Shown one piece after another: positions 1 to 6,627 of a DNA stretch of 9,752 nt (position 1 is its first letter; the number at the start of each line of letters is the position of its first letter). Made by a program: the position numbers and the translations under genes. The stretch comes from an uncultured Lysobacteraceae bacterium (lineage in GTDB: Bacteria > Pseudomonadota > Gammaproteobacteria > Xanthomonadales > Rhodanobacteraceae). The notes beneath the pieces were generated by a model. The model did not search any database and was not told the origin of the DNA. It saw only the letters and a list, made by a program, of their open reading frames with translations. The stretch lies in NCBI GenBank assembly GCA_946482585.1, contig CAMLSI010000182.1, positions 1 to 9,752 on the forward strand, given 5' to 3'.

Positions 1-749
1 CCTGGGACGGCCTGACCAATCCCTACGACGGCAAGGCCATGGGCGTGTTCGGCGAACAGTGCGCCGACAAATACCACTTCACGCGCGAAGAACAGGACGC
101 CTACGCCGCCGAAACCGTCAGGCGCGCGCTCGCCGCGCAGTCCGGCGGCGCATTCGCGAACGAAATCGTCCCGGTCAAGGTCTCCACGCGCAAGGGTGAC
201 GTGGAATATTCCACGGATGAACAACCCGCCAAATGCGACGTTTCCAAGATCGCATCGCTGAAGCCCGCCTTCCGCAAGGAAAACGGCACGATCACTGCGG
301 CGAGCTCCTCGAGCATCTCCGACGGGGCCGCCGCGACCGTACTGATGAGCGCCGACGAAGCCGCACGCCGCGGCGTGAAGCCGCTCGCGCGCATCGCCGC
401 CCACGCGACCCATTCGCAGGAGCCGCAGTGGTTCACGACGGCGCCGGTCGGCGCGATCGCGAACGTGCTGAAGAAGGCCGGCTGGAGCGTCGATGACGTC
501 GACCTGTTCGAGGTCAACGAAGCGTTCGCGGTCGTCGCGATGGCGCCGATGCGCGAACTCGGCATCCCGCACGCCAAGCTCAACGTCAACGGCGGCGCCT
601 GCGCGCTCGGCCACCCGATCGGTGCGAGCGGCGCGCGTCTCGTCGTCACGCTGATCCATGCGCTGAAGAACCGCGGCCTCAAGCGCGGCGTCGCTTCGCT
701 GTGCATCGGCGGCGGCGAAGCGACCGCGGTCGCGATCGAGCTCGTCTGA
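1..749 (+). CDS. Acetyl-CoA C-acetyltransferase (thiolase), 5' truncated by window edge
   Basis: C-terminal 248 residues of a thiolase; the first full codon is at position 3 and the TGA is at 747-749. The enzyme condenses two acetyl-CoA, or thiolytically cleaves acetoacetyl-CoA, in the cytoplasm. Visible family motifs are NEAFA (from about 516), the loop GHPIGASGAR with the active-site His codon at 612-614, and the C-terminal CIGGG with the second catalytic Cys codon at 702-704. The first catalytic Cys and the rest of the N-terminal domain (roughly 145 residues of a usual 390-395) lie off the left edge. The motifs are intact and the C-terminus has normal length, so the gene looks functional. 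Family membership is certain. Substrate chain length (acetoacetyl-CoA versus longer 3-ketoacyl-CoA) is not proven, but the nearby methylcrotonyl-CoA carboxylase gene fits acetoacetyl-CoA cleavage at the end of leucine breakdown. An ATG at 39 is internal, because the reading frame and homology continue upstream of it. Confidence 0.95.
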   Translation, partial: WDGLTNPYDGKAMGVFGEQCADKYHFTREEQDAYAAETVRRALAAQSGGAFANEIVPVKVSTRKGDVEYSTDEQPAKCDVSKIASLKPAFRKENGTITAASSSSISDGAAATVLMSADEAARRGVKPLARIAAHATHSQEPQWFTTAPVGAIANVLKKAGWSVDDVDLFEVNEAFAVVAMAPMRELGIPHAKLNVNGGACALGHPIGASGARLVVTLIHALKNRGLKRGVASLCIGGGEATAVAIELV

Positions 750-758
750 ACGCCGGGA

Positions 759-785
759 CGGTGCGCGCCGCGACGGCGCGCACCG
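759..785 (+). terminator. Perfect 12-bp hairpin after the thiolase gene, no T-tract
   Basis: Arms CGGTGCGCGCCG (759-770) and CGGCGCGCACCG (774-785) are perfect inverted complements around a 3-base CGA loop, starting 9 bases after the thiolase stop codon. There is no downstream T-run. It is most likely a transcription end or mRNA 3' stabiliser, as is common in GC-rich genomes. It is not a canonical intrinsic terminator. Confidence 0.55.
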
Positions 786-813
786 ATGCCCTACGCCCGC
801 CTCGGGATTCCGC

Positions 814-842
814 TTGCCTGAGCCCGGCAGCGGTTCAATACT
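814..842 (+). promoter_or_regulatory. Putative sigma70 promoter of the lipoprotein gene
   Basis: TTGCCT at 814-819 as -35 and AATACT at 837-842 as -10 are separated by 17 bases. Each matches the consensus at four positions. The predicted start near 849 would give a leader of about 25 bases before the ATG at 874. The site sits downstream of the thiolase hairpin, which supports independent transcription. Confidence 0.45.
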
Positions 843-873
843 GCCGCGCCACCGACACGAGGAGGATCACCGT

Positions 874-1329
874 ATGACCATCTATCGCACCGTGTTGAGT
901 CTTGCGCTGGTCGCGGGTCTCGCCGCCTGCAGTCAGCAGGATCAGCAGACCGCGCAACAGCGCGCCGATGCCGCATCGAAGGCCGCCGCGCAGAAGATCG
1001 AAGAAGCCAGGAAGACCGCGGCTGAAGCGACCGCGACGACGAAGGAGGCGCTCAAGGACGCCGCCGGCGAAGTGAAGCAGGCCACCGGCGAAGCCGGCGA
1101 CCGCATCCGCACGATCACCAACGAGGCCGGAGCGACGATCGAAGACGGCGCGCGCACGGCCGCCGAAACCGGCAAGGCGGTCGGCCGCGAGCTCGTCGAA
1201 GGCGCCAAGGAAGTCGGTCACGAGGTCAAGGACGGCGCCGTCGCCGTCGGCCGCGAAATCAAGGAAGCCGCGATCGAAACCAAGGATGCGGCGAAGGAAG
1301 CGTCCAAGGACGCCGCGAAGAAAGACTGA
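874..1329 (+). CDS. Small lipoprotein with LEA-like 11-residue repeats
   Basis: 151-residue protein of unknown function. The ATG at 874 was chosen because a strong ribosome binding site (GAGGAGG, about 859-865) precedes it and because it puts a lipoprotein signal at the N-terminus: basic Arg5, hydrophobic stretch, lipobox LAAC with Cys19. Ser at position 2 of the mature protein predicts an outer-membrane location. The mature part contains no proline and no Phe, Tyr or Trp, and is made almost only of Ala, Lys, Glu, Asp, Thr, Gly, Val, Arg and Gln. Residues 37-146 can be divided into ten 11-mers; the clearest are VGRELVEGAKE, VGHEVKDGAVA, VGREIKEAAIE and TKDAAKEASKD (103-146). This pattern is typical of LEA-type and apolipoprotein-like amphipathic helices. 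A role in envelope stress or desiccation tolerance is inference. It has its own candidate promoter upstream and a strong hairpin after the stop. Confidence 0.85.
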   Translation: MTIYRTVLSLALVAGLAACSQQDQQTAQQRADAASKAAAQKIEEARKTAAEATATTKEALKDAAGEVKQATGEAGDRIRTITNEAGATIEDGARTAAETGKAVGRELVEGAKEVGHEVKDGAVAVGREIKEAAIETKDAAKEASKDAAKKD

Positions 1330-1349
1330 TCGCGTCGGACAGTGTTCGT

Positions 1350-1379
1350 CGAAACCGGCCGCGCTCGCGGCCGGTTTCG
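1350..1379 (+). terminator. Perfect 13-bp hairpin after the lipoprotein gene
   Basis: Arms CGAAACCGGCCGC (1350-1362) and GCGGCCGGTTTCG (1367-1379) are perfectly complementary around a GCTC loop, 20 bases past the stop codon. The A3/T3 ends lie inside the stem and no T-tract follows. It is a probable transcription terminator. It also argues against any start codon for the next gene upstream of about 1380. Confidence 0.6.
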
Positions 1380-1512
1380 TGTCCGGCGCCGGTTCTACGA
1401 CGTACCGACGCTGGCGCCCATCCGCAGGCGTAGCCGACGCGCGCGTCCACGCAATTTCCCAATCCGTGCGCGCTATGTTTTCATGCGCGCCTTTGCTCCG
1501 TCCGGTGCTCGC

Positions 1513-3120
1513 ATGACTCTCATCGAATCCAAGCTCGACTCCCGCAGCCCCGAATTCCAGGCCAACGCCGCGCAGCTGCGCGCCGCGGTCGACGATCTGC
1601 AGGCGCAGATGGCGAAGGTCGCGCAGGGCGGCGGAGAGAAGGCGCGCAGCAAGCACACCGAGCGCGGAAAACTGCTGCCGCGCGAGCGCATCCGCGCGCT
1701 GCTCGATCCGGGTTCGCCGTTCCTCGAACTCTCGCCGCTGGCCGCGCACGGCATGTACGACGATGCGGCGCCCTGCGCCGGTGTGATCACGGGCATCGGC
1801 CGCGTGCACGGCCAGGAAATCGTCGTCGTCGCGAACGACGCGACGGTCAAGGGCGGCACGTATTTCCCGATGACGGTCAAGAAGCATCTGCGCGCGCAGG
1901 AAGTCGCGCTCGAGAATCGCCTGCCCTGCATCTATCTCGTCGACTCCGGAGGCGCGTTCCTGCCGCTGCAGGACGAAGTGTTTCCGGACAAGGAGCACTT
2001 CGGCCGCATTTTCTACAATCAGGCGCGTCTCAGCGGCCTCGGTCTCGCGCAGATCGCCGTGGTCATGGGCTCGTGCACGGCCGGCGGCGCCTACGTGCCC
2101 GCGATGTGCGACGAGACCATCATCGTCAAGGAACAGGGCACGATCTTTCTCGGCGGCCCGCCGCTGGTGAAGGCCGCGACCGGCGAAGTCGTCGATGCCG
2201 AATCGCTCGGCGGCGCCGACGTCCACACTGCCGTATCGGGCGTCGCCGACCATTTCGCCGAGAACGACGCGCATGCGCTCGCGATCGCGCGCGACGTGAT
2301 CCGGCACCTCAACCGGCGCAAGCAGTTGCCGGTCGCCGTGATGGCGCCGCGCGAGCCGGCCTATGCGGCCGAGGAAATCTATGGCGTCGTTCCCGGCGAC
2401 ACGCGCCGCCCGTTCGACATCCGCGAAATCATCGCGCGCATCGTCGACGGTTCCGAATTCCAGGAGTTCAAGGCGCGCTACGGCAAGACCCTGGTCTGCG
2501 GCTTCGCGCACATCCACGGCTATCCGGTCGGCATCGTCGCGAACAACGGCATCCTGTTCGCCGAATCCGCGCTCAAGGGCGCGCACTTCATCGAGCTCTG
2601 CAACCAGCGCAACATTCCGCTCGTGTTCCTGCAGAACATCACGGGCTTCATGGTCGGCCGCAAGTACGAGAATGCCGGCATCGCGAAAGACGGCGCGAAG
2701 ATGGTCACCGCCGTCGCATGTTCACATGTACCTAAATTCACCGTGATCATCGGCGGCAGTTTCGGCGCGGGCAACTACGCCATGTGCGGCCGCGGCTATC
2801 AGCCGCGCTTCCTCTGGATGTGGCCGAACGCGCGCATCAGCGTCATGGGCGGCGAACAGGCCGCCTCGGTACTCGCGACCGTGCGCCGCGACGGTCTGGA
2901 AGCCGCCGGCCAGCCGTGGAGCGGCGACGAGGAAGAGGCGTTCAAAGCGCCCATCCGCGCGCAGTACGAGCGCCAGGGTCATCCCTACTACGCGAGCGCG
3001 CGCCTCTGGGACGACGGCGTCATCGACCCGGCCGACACCCGGCGCGTGCTCGGCCTGGCGATCTCGGCCAGCCTGAACGCGCCGATCGAGCCGCAGCGCT
3101 ACGGCGTGTTCCGCATGTAG
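1513..3120 (+). CDS. mccB: Methylcrotonoyl-CoA carboxylase, carboxyltransferase (beta) subunit
   Basis: 535-residue carboxyltransferase of the acetyl-CoA/propionyl-CoA carboxylase beta family, which moves CO2 from carboxybiotin to 3-methylcrotonyl-CoA in leucine degradation. It is cytoplasmic and works as a complex with a biotin-carrying alpha subunit that is not in this window. The N-terminal domain has [14 protein letters not shown] (47-60), [14 protein letters not shown] (87-100) and [10 protein letters not shown] (142-151). The oxyanion-type glycine motifs [15 protein letters not shown] (186-200) and [14 protein letters not shown] (414-427) mark the two crotonase-like halves. Length and motif set match MCC beta better than propionyl-CoA carboxylase beta; geranyl-CoA carboxylase is a less likely alternative. 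The ATG at 1513 gives the usual family length. The frame stays open back to 1342, but that stretch is arginine-rich, overlaps the terminator hairpin and has no homology pattern; an ATG at 1483 is a weaker alternative. No Shine-Dalgarno sequence is visible before 1513. TATGTT at 1474-1479 could be a -10 element but lacks a good -35. Confidence 0.95.
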   Translation: MTLIESKLDSRSPEFQANAAQLRAAVDDLQAQMAKVAQGGGEKARSKHTERGKLLPRERIRALLDPGSPFLELSPLAAHGMYDDAAPCAGVITGIGRVHGQEIVVVANDATVKGGTYFPMTVKKHLRAQEVALENRLPCIYLVDSGGAFLPLQDEVFPDKEHFGRIFYNQARLSGLGLAQIAVVMGSCTAGGAYVPAMCDETIIVKEQGTIFLGGPPLVKAATGEVVDAESLGGADVHTAVSGVADHFAENDAHALAIARDVIRHLNRRKQLPVAVMAPREPAYAAEEIYGVVPGDTRRPFDIREIIARIVDGSEFQEFKARYGKTLVCGFAHIHGYPVGIVANNGILFAESALKGAHFIELCNQRNIPLVFLQNITGFMVGRKYENAGIAKDGAKMVTAVACSHVPKFTVIIGGSFGAGNYAMCGRGYQPRFLWMWPNARISVMGGEQAASVLATVRRDGLEAAGQPWSGDEEEAFKAPIRAQYERQGHPYYASARLWDDGVIDPADTRRVLGLAISASLNAPIEPQRYGVFRM

Positions 3121-3131
3121 CGGGAAGCGAA

Positions 3132-3159
3132 GGCGGGCGGTCCGTTCCCTACCCCGCCC
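3132..3159 (+). terminator. Weak hairpin after mccB
   Basis: GGCGGG (3132-3137) or the overlapping GGGCGG (3135-3140) can pair with CCCGCC / CCGCCC near 3153-3159 across a loop of about 13-15 bases, just after the mccB stop. There is no T-tract. It may serve as the transcription end of mccB, but the stem is short and such pairings arise easily in GC-rich DNA. Confidence 0.25.
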
Positions 3160-3226
3160 ATCGCCGGAATCCGCTCGCCAATCGACGGGTGCGGGCTTCT
3201 AACCCCCTGTCTCGGCGACAAAAAAC

Positions 3227-3239
3227 GTCACAATGTGAC
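3227..3239. promoter_or_regulatory. Palindromic candidate operator upstream of the DUF1800 gene
   Basis: GTCACAATGTGAC is a perfect 6-bp inverted repeat around one central base, directly after an A-run (3220-3225). It lies about 160 bases before the DUF1800 start codon, where a promoter and operator would be expected. The half-sites resemble those of CRP/Vfr/Clp sites (TGTGA, TCACA), but their order is inverted and the spacing is wrong, so CRP binding is not claimed. A second perfect palindrome, CACCCGGGTG, lies at 3255-3264. Confidence 0.35.
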
Positions 3240-3280
3240 CCCCGGGGAAACCCTCACCCGGGTGCGAACGAATCGCCATA

Positions 3281-3370
3281 CCGCAGAGTAGGTAAACCGC
3301 TACCGTTCAGCGGCGTTTCACGTTGCGTGTGCGGGCCGTCACGACGCGGCCCTGCACGCGCTCGTAACGT
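3281..3370 (+). promoter_or_regulatory. Structured 5' leader of the DUF1800-DUF1501 operon (two hairpins)
   Basis: The distal hairpin (3320-3370) pairs ACGTT, GCGT, GTGC and GGGCC on the 5' side with GGCCC, GCAC, GCGC and AACGT on the 3' side. It is about 18 base pairs, with one T bulge (3353), a TCGT bulge (3362-3365), one G-T wobble and a 10-base loop. It ends 15 bases before the ribosome binding site GGGGA (3386-3390). The proximal element (3281-3313) can form CCGC/GCGG and GTAG/CTAC stems with an internal loop, or alternatively CCGCT/AGCGG alone. The pairing is read directly from the sequence. A regulatory role is inference, and I recognise no known riboswitch class. Confidence 0.4.
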
Positions 3371-3397
3371 CCGCACGCCAGTACCGGGGAAACCATC

Positions 3398-5056
3398 ATG
3401 CCTCTGACCAGCCGTTGCGGCGCATTGCTCCTGTGCGCCGCGCTCATCGCTCCTGCCGCGCACGCGCGCACGTTCTTCAAATCGGGCTTCGAAGCGCCGA
3501 CCGACATTCCCGCCACCGACGGCGAAGCCGCCCGCTTCCTCACGCAAGCCACCTTCGGCCCCACTGAGGCCGATATCGCCAAGGTCCGCCAGATCGGTCT
3601 GTCGGCCTGGATCGACCAGCAGATGAATTCGGTCGCGATGACCGCCGCGCGTCCGCACATGGAAGCCGTCGCCGCCGCGATGACGGCCGGCGGCACCGAG
3701 ACCATCGGCCAGAACCAGCGCATGAGCCGCTGGTTCCATACCGCCGTCACGGGTCCCGACCAGCTGCGCCAGCGCACGGCCTGGGCGCTGTCGCAGATCT
3801 TCGTGATCTCCGACACGAACGGCAGCATCAGCGGCGAACCGATCCAGATGAGCGAGTACTGGGATCTGCTCGCGCGGAACTCGTTCGGCTATTACCGCAC
3901 CCTGCTCGACGAGGTGACTTACAACCCGTCGATGGGCAAGTTCCTGAGCCACTTCCGCAACCGCAAGGCCGGCACGGGCCGCGAGCCCGACGAGAATTAC
4001 GCGCGCGAAGTGATGCAGCTGTTCTCGATCGGCCTCGTCGAGCGCAACCTCGACTACTCGCCGCTGCTGCAGGGCGGCCAGCCGATCCCGACTTACGACC
4101 AGAACGTCATCAGCCAGTACGCCAAAGTATTCACGGGCTTCGCGTACAACAACGCGGGCACGAACCTGTTCGGCGGCACGAATACGTATCTGCCGATGTC
4201 CTGCGTCGCGACCGAGCACGACACGACGGCGAAAGTCCTGGTCGGCGGCACCACGATTCCGGCCGGGCAGACCTGCGCCGTCGACGTGCGCGACGGCCTC
4301 AACCTGCTGGCCTCGCATCCGAACGTCGCGCCGTTCATGGCGCGCCAGCTGATCCAGCGCTTCACGACGAGCAACCCGTCGCCGGCCTACATCACGCGCG
4401 TCGCGCAGAAGTTCAACAACAACGGCGACAACGAACGCGGCGATCTGGCGGCGGTGATCAAGCAGATCCTGCTCGACCCGGAAGCGCGCGCGACGAATCC
4501 GCCGGCGAACTTCGGCAAGGTGCGCGAACCGCTGCTGCGCCTGACCGCGGTGATGCGCGCCTGGCAGTTCCAGCTCCCGGCCGCGACCGCGTACGGCGAG
4601 ATCCGCATGGGCATGACGAACCCGACCGGCAGCTACGCACAGCGTCCGCTCGGCGCGCCGACCGTGTTCAATTTCTACGAGCCCGACTATCAGCCGCCGG
4701 GTCCGGTCGCCGACGCGAACCTGTATTCGCCGGAGATGCAGATCATCAACGAAGGCACGACGTACTCGATCTCCAACAGCCTCGCCGACTACACGTATCG
4801 CTATTACGTCGGCATGACGAATCCGCCGACCGATCGTCCGCTCATCAACGTGACCGAGCTGAGCAATCTCGCGGCCACGCCGGCGTCGATGGTCGACCTG
4901 GTCAACCGGCGCATGTTCTACGGCCAGATGACGGCGAACACCCGCACCACGCTGATCAACATGCTGAGCTTCATGAACGGCGCGACCACGAGCGAGAAGG
5001 CGCGCTCGCTGCTGCAGATCGCCGCGATGTCGCCCGAATTCGCCACGCAACGCTGA
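3398..5056 (+). CDS. Secreted DUF1800 family protein
   Basis: 552-residue protein of the DUF1800 family, whose biochemical function is not established. Residues 1-23 form a Sec signal peptide (Arg6, hydrophobic core 9-20, cleavage after AHA), so export to the periplasm or beyond is expected. Family landmarks run in order: RFLTQATFGPT (47-56) at the domain start, LRQRTAWALSQIF (123-135), REPDENYAREVMQLFSIGL (195-213), YAKVFTGFAY (241-250), HPNVAPFMARQLIQRF (307-322) and LGAPTVFNFYEPDYQPPGP (418-436). The mature N-terminus carries FFKSGFE (26-32), resembling a short F-x-x-GFE motif that I recall from secreted proteins of related bacteria. The ATG at 3398 is preceded by GGGGA seven bases away and gives a complete signal peptide. 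It is followed after 11 bases by the DUF1501 gene, the usual partner of this family, so the two products probably act together outside the cytoplasm. The gene is full length with no sign of damage. Confidence 0.93.
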   Translation: MPLTSRCGALLLCAALIAPAAHARTFFKSGFEAPTDIPATDGEAARFLTQATFGPTEADIAKVRQIGLSAWIDQQMNSVAMTAARPHMEAVAAAMTAGGTETIGQNQRMSRWFHTAVTGPDQLRQRTAWALSQIFVISDTNGSISGEPIQMSEYWDLLARNSFGYYRTLLDEVTYNPSMGKFLSHFRNRKAGTGREPDENYAREVMQLFSIGLVERNLDYSPLLQGGQPIPTYDQNVISQYAKVFTGFAYNNAGTNLFGGTNTYLPMSCVATEHDTTAKVLVGGTTIPAGQTCAVDVRDGLNLLASHPNVAPFMARQLIQRFTTSNPSPAYITRVAQKFNNNGDNERGDLAAVIKQILLDPEARATNPPANFGKVREPLLRLTAVMRAWQFQLPAATAYGEIRMGMTNPTGSYAQRPLGAPTVFNFYEPDYQPPGPVADANLYSPEMQIINEGTTYSISNSLADYTYRYYVGMTNPPTDRPLINVTELSNLAATPASMVDLVNRRMFYGQMTANTRTTLINMLSFMNGATTSEKARSLLQIAAMSPEFATQR

Positions 5057-5067
5057 GGACTGCCGCG

Positions 5068-6555
5068 ATGAAATCCAACGAACAATCCCGTCGCCGGTTC
5101 CTCCGCAACCTCGGCATCACGCTCAGCGCCGGCGGCGCATCCGCGCTGCTGCCGCAGCTCAAGCTCATGAGTTCGGCCATGGCCGCCGAGAAAGGTTCCG
5201 TGGCCGGCTATCGCGCGCTGGTCTGCGTCTATCTGTCGGGCGGCAACGACTCCTGGAACATGCTGCTGCCGTACGACACGGCGCGTCACGGCGTTTATGC
5301 GACCGCGCGCGGCGGCGTCTACAACGCGAACACGAACCCCGGCGGCCTCGCCATCGACCGCGCGGCGCTGACGAGCCAGTTCCAGATCACGGACAGCGCG
5401 ACCGGCGCGCAGTATGCGGTCAATCCGGGCAACGGCGCCTACCCCACCGGCATGGCCGACCTCGCGACGATCTATCGCGCGAACAAGCTCGCGTTCCTCG
5501 CCAACATCGGCACGCTGATCCGTCCGATCACGAAGGCCGAGTACAACAGCACGCCGGCACTGCGTCCGCCGCAGCTGTATTCGCACAACGACCAGGAGAA
5601 TCTCTGGCATCTCGCGCGCACCAGCGCGACGAACACGGGCTGGGGCGGCCTCGTCGCAGACCGCGTGCGGCTGGACAACGTCAACCAGTCGCTCTCGCCG
5701 TGCATCTCGCTCGCGGGCGCGAACCGCTTCGAGGTCGGCGAAGACACTTTCCCGTACCAGATGTCCTCGAGCGGCCTGACCGGTCTCAGCAACATCTACA
5801 ACTCGGCCAACAGCACCGGCGGCACCTACGGCTCGCAGCGTGCCGGCGCGCTGGACCTGCTGCTGGCCGATACGTCGAATCCGTCGCTGCTGACCAAGGA
5901 ATACGCGCGCACGTTCAAGCGCGGGCGCGATCTCTACGATCTCGTCAACTCGTCGCTGACCGCGAGCGACGGCTCGGGCAACATCACGACCGTATTCCCG
6001 GGCAACAACTCGCTCGCCGACCAGCTCAAGATGGTCGCGCGCATGATCAAGATCTCGCGCGAATCCAGCGGCCAGATCCAGCACAAGCGGCAGATCTTCT
6101 TCGTACGCACGGGCGGCTTCGACCTGCATGACGGACTGATGTCGACGAACAACAGTGGCCATGGCGCGCTGCTCAACCGCATGTCCCAGGCGCTCGGCGC
6201 GTTCTGGACCGCGCTCGGCGAGATCGGCGCACAGAACGAAGTGACCACGTTCTCGATGAGCGAATTCGCGCGCACGCTGAGCTCCAACGGCAACGGCTCG
6301 GATCACGCCTGGGGCGGCGTGCAGTTCGTCATGGGCGGCATGGTCAACGGCGGCCGCCTCTACGGCACGTTCCCCGATCAGGCGCTGAACAACGCGATCA
6401 GCTTCTCGCGTGGCCAGACCATTCCGTCGACGAGCGTCGATCAGATGGCCGCGACGCTCGCACGCTGGATGGGCGTCACCGCGACGAACGATCTCGCGGC
6501 GATCTTCCCGAATCTGATCAATTTCCCGACCTCGAATCTGGGGTTCATGGCCTAG
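5068..6555 (+). CDS. Tat-exported DUF1501 family protein
   Basis: 495-residue DUF1501 protein, distantly related to the alkaline phosphatase/sulfatase superfamily; no specific reaction is established. The N-terminus SRRRFLRNLG (7-16), a hydrophobic stretch and an AMAA site near 37-40 form a twin-arginine signal, predicting export as a folded and perhaps metal-bound protein. Candidate metal or active-site motifs in order are LSGGNDSWN (56-64), YSHNDQ (171-176), TGGFDLHDG (348-356), SEFART (398-403) and GSDHAWGG (410-417), with the usual TSVDQMAATLARWMGV segment near the C-terminus (455-470). All expected Asp/His-rich blocks are present, so it is probably active. The ribosome binding site (GAGGA) overlaps the stop of the upstream DUF1800 gene, implying translational coupling. 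A perfect intrinsic terminator follows about 30 bases after the stop. Role as a hydrolase acting on a surface polymer or exported substrate is inference. Confidence 0.93.
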   Translation: MKSNEQSRRRFLRNLGITLSAGGASALLPQLKLMSSAMAAEKGSVAGYRALVCVYLSGGNDSWNMLLPYDTARHGVYATARGGVYNANTNPGGLAIDRAALTSQFQITDSATGAQYAVNPGNGAYPTGMADLATIYRANKLAFLANIGTLIRPITKAEYNSTPALRPPQLYSHNDQENLWHLARTSATNTGWGGLVADRVRLDNVNQSLSPCISLAGANRFEVGEDTFPYQMSSSGLTGLSNIYNSANSTGGTYGSQRAGALDLLLADTSNPSLLTKEYARTFKRGRDLYDLVNSSLTASDGSGNITTVFPGNNSLADQLKMVARMIKISRESSGQIQHKRQIFFVRTGGFDLHDGLMSTNNSGHGALLNRMSQALGAFWTALGEIGAQNEVTTFSMSEFARTLSSNGNGSDHAWGGVQFVMGGMVNGGRLYGTFPDQALNNAISFSRGQTIPSTSVDQMAATLARWMGVTATNDLAAIFPNLINFPTSNLGFMA

Positions 6556-6585
6556 AACGCGAACGCTTCGCCGGCATCACGAACG

Positions 6586-6617
6586 GGGAGAGGCTGACGC
6601 CTCTCCCTTTTTTTTTT
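6586..6617 (+). terminator. Intrinsic terminator of the DUF1800-DUF1501 operon
   Basis: GGGAGAGGC (6586-6594), TGAC loop, GCCTCTCCC (6599-6607), then ten T (6608-6617): a perfect rho-independent terminator for the + strand, 30 bases after the DUF1501 stop. Read from the convergent receptor gene on the - strand, the hairpin has an A-run before it but no T-run after it, so it would end that transcript only weakly. Confidence 0.95.
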
Positions 6618-6627
6618 CGCGCCCGGA

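Noticed and set aside
1342..1512. N-terminal extension of MccB from an upstream start
   Set aside because: The extension begins inside the terminator hairpin, is Arg-rich and non-homologous, and would make the protein 57 residues longer than the usual 535.
835..2586. A 583-codon - strand open frame across the lipoprotein gene and mccB
   Set aside because: It spans two well-supported + strand genes and the terminator hairpin. The protein is Arg/Asp/Ala/Val-rich with no domain pattern.
3227..3239. CRP/Vfr/Clp binding site
   Set aside because: The half-sites are in the order TCACA-TGTGA with a single central base, instead of TGTGA-N6-TCACA.
3281..3303. Similarity of AGAGTAGG in the DUF1800 leader to the start of tetrahydrofolate riboswitches
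   Set aside because: Only a short stretch matches, the rest of the aptamer is not present, and the downstream genes have no folate link.
3254..5050. A 598-codon - strand open frame opposite the DUF1800 gene, and a similar 462-codon one at 4918-6306
   Set aside because: Both are antisense shadows of strongly supported DUF genes, of biased composition and without motifs.
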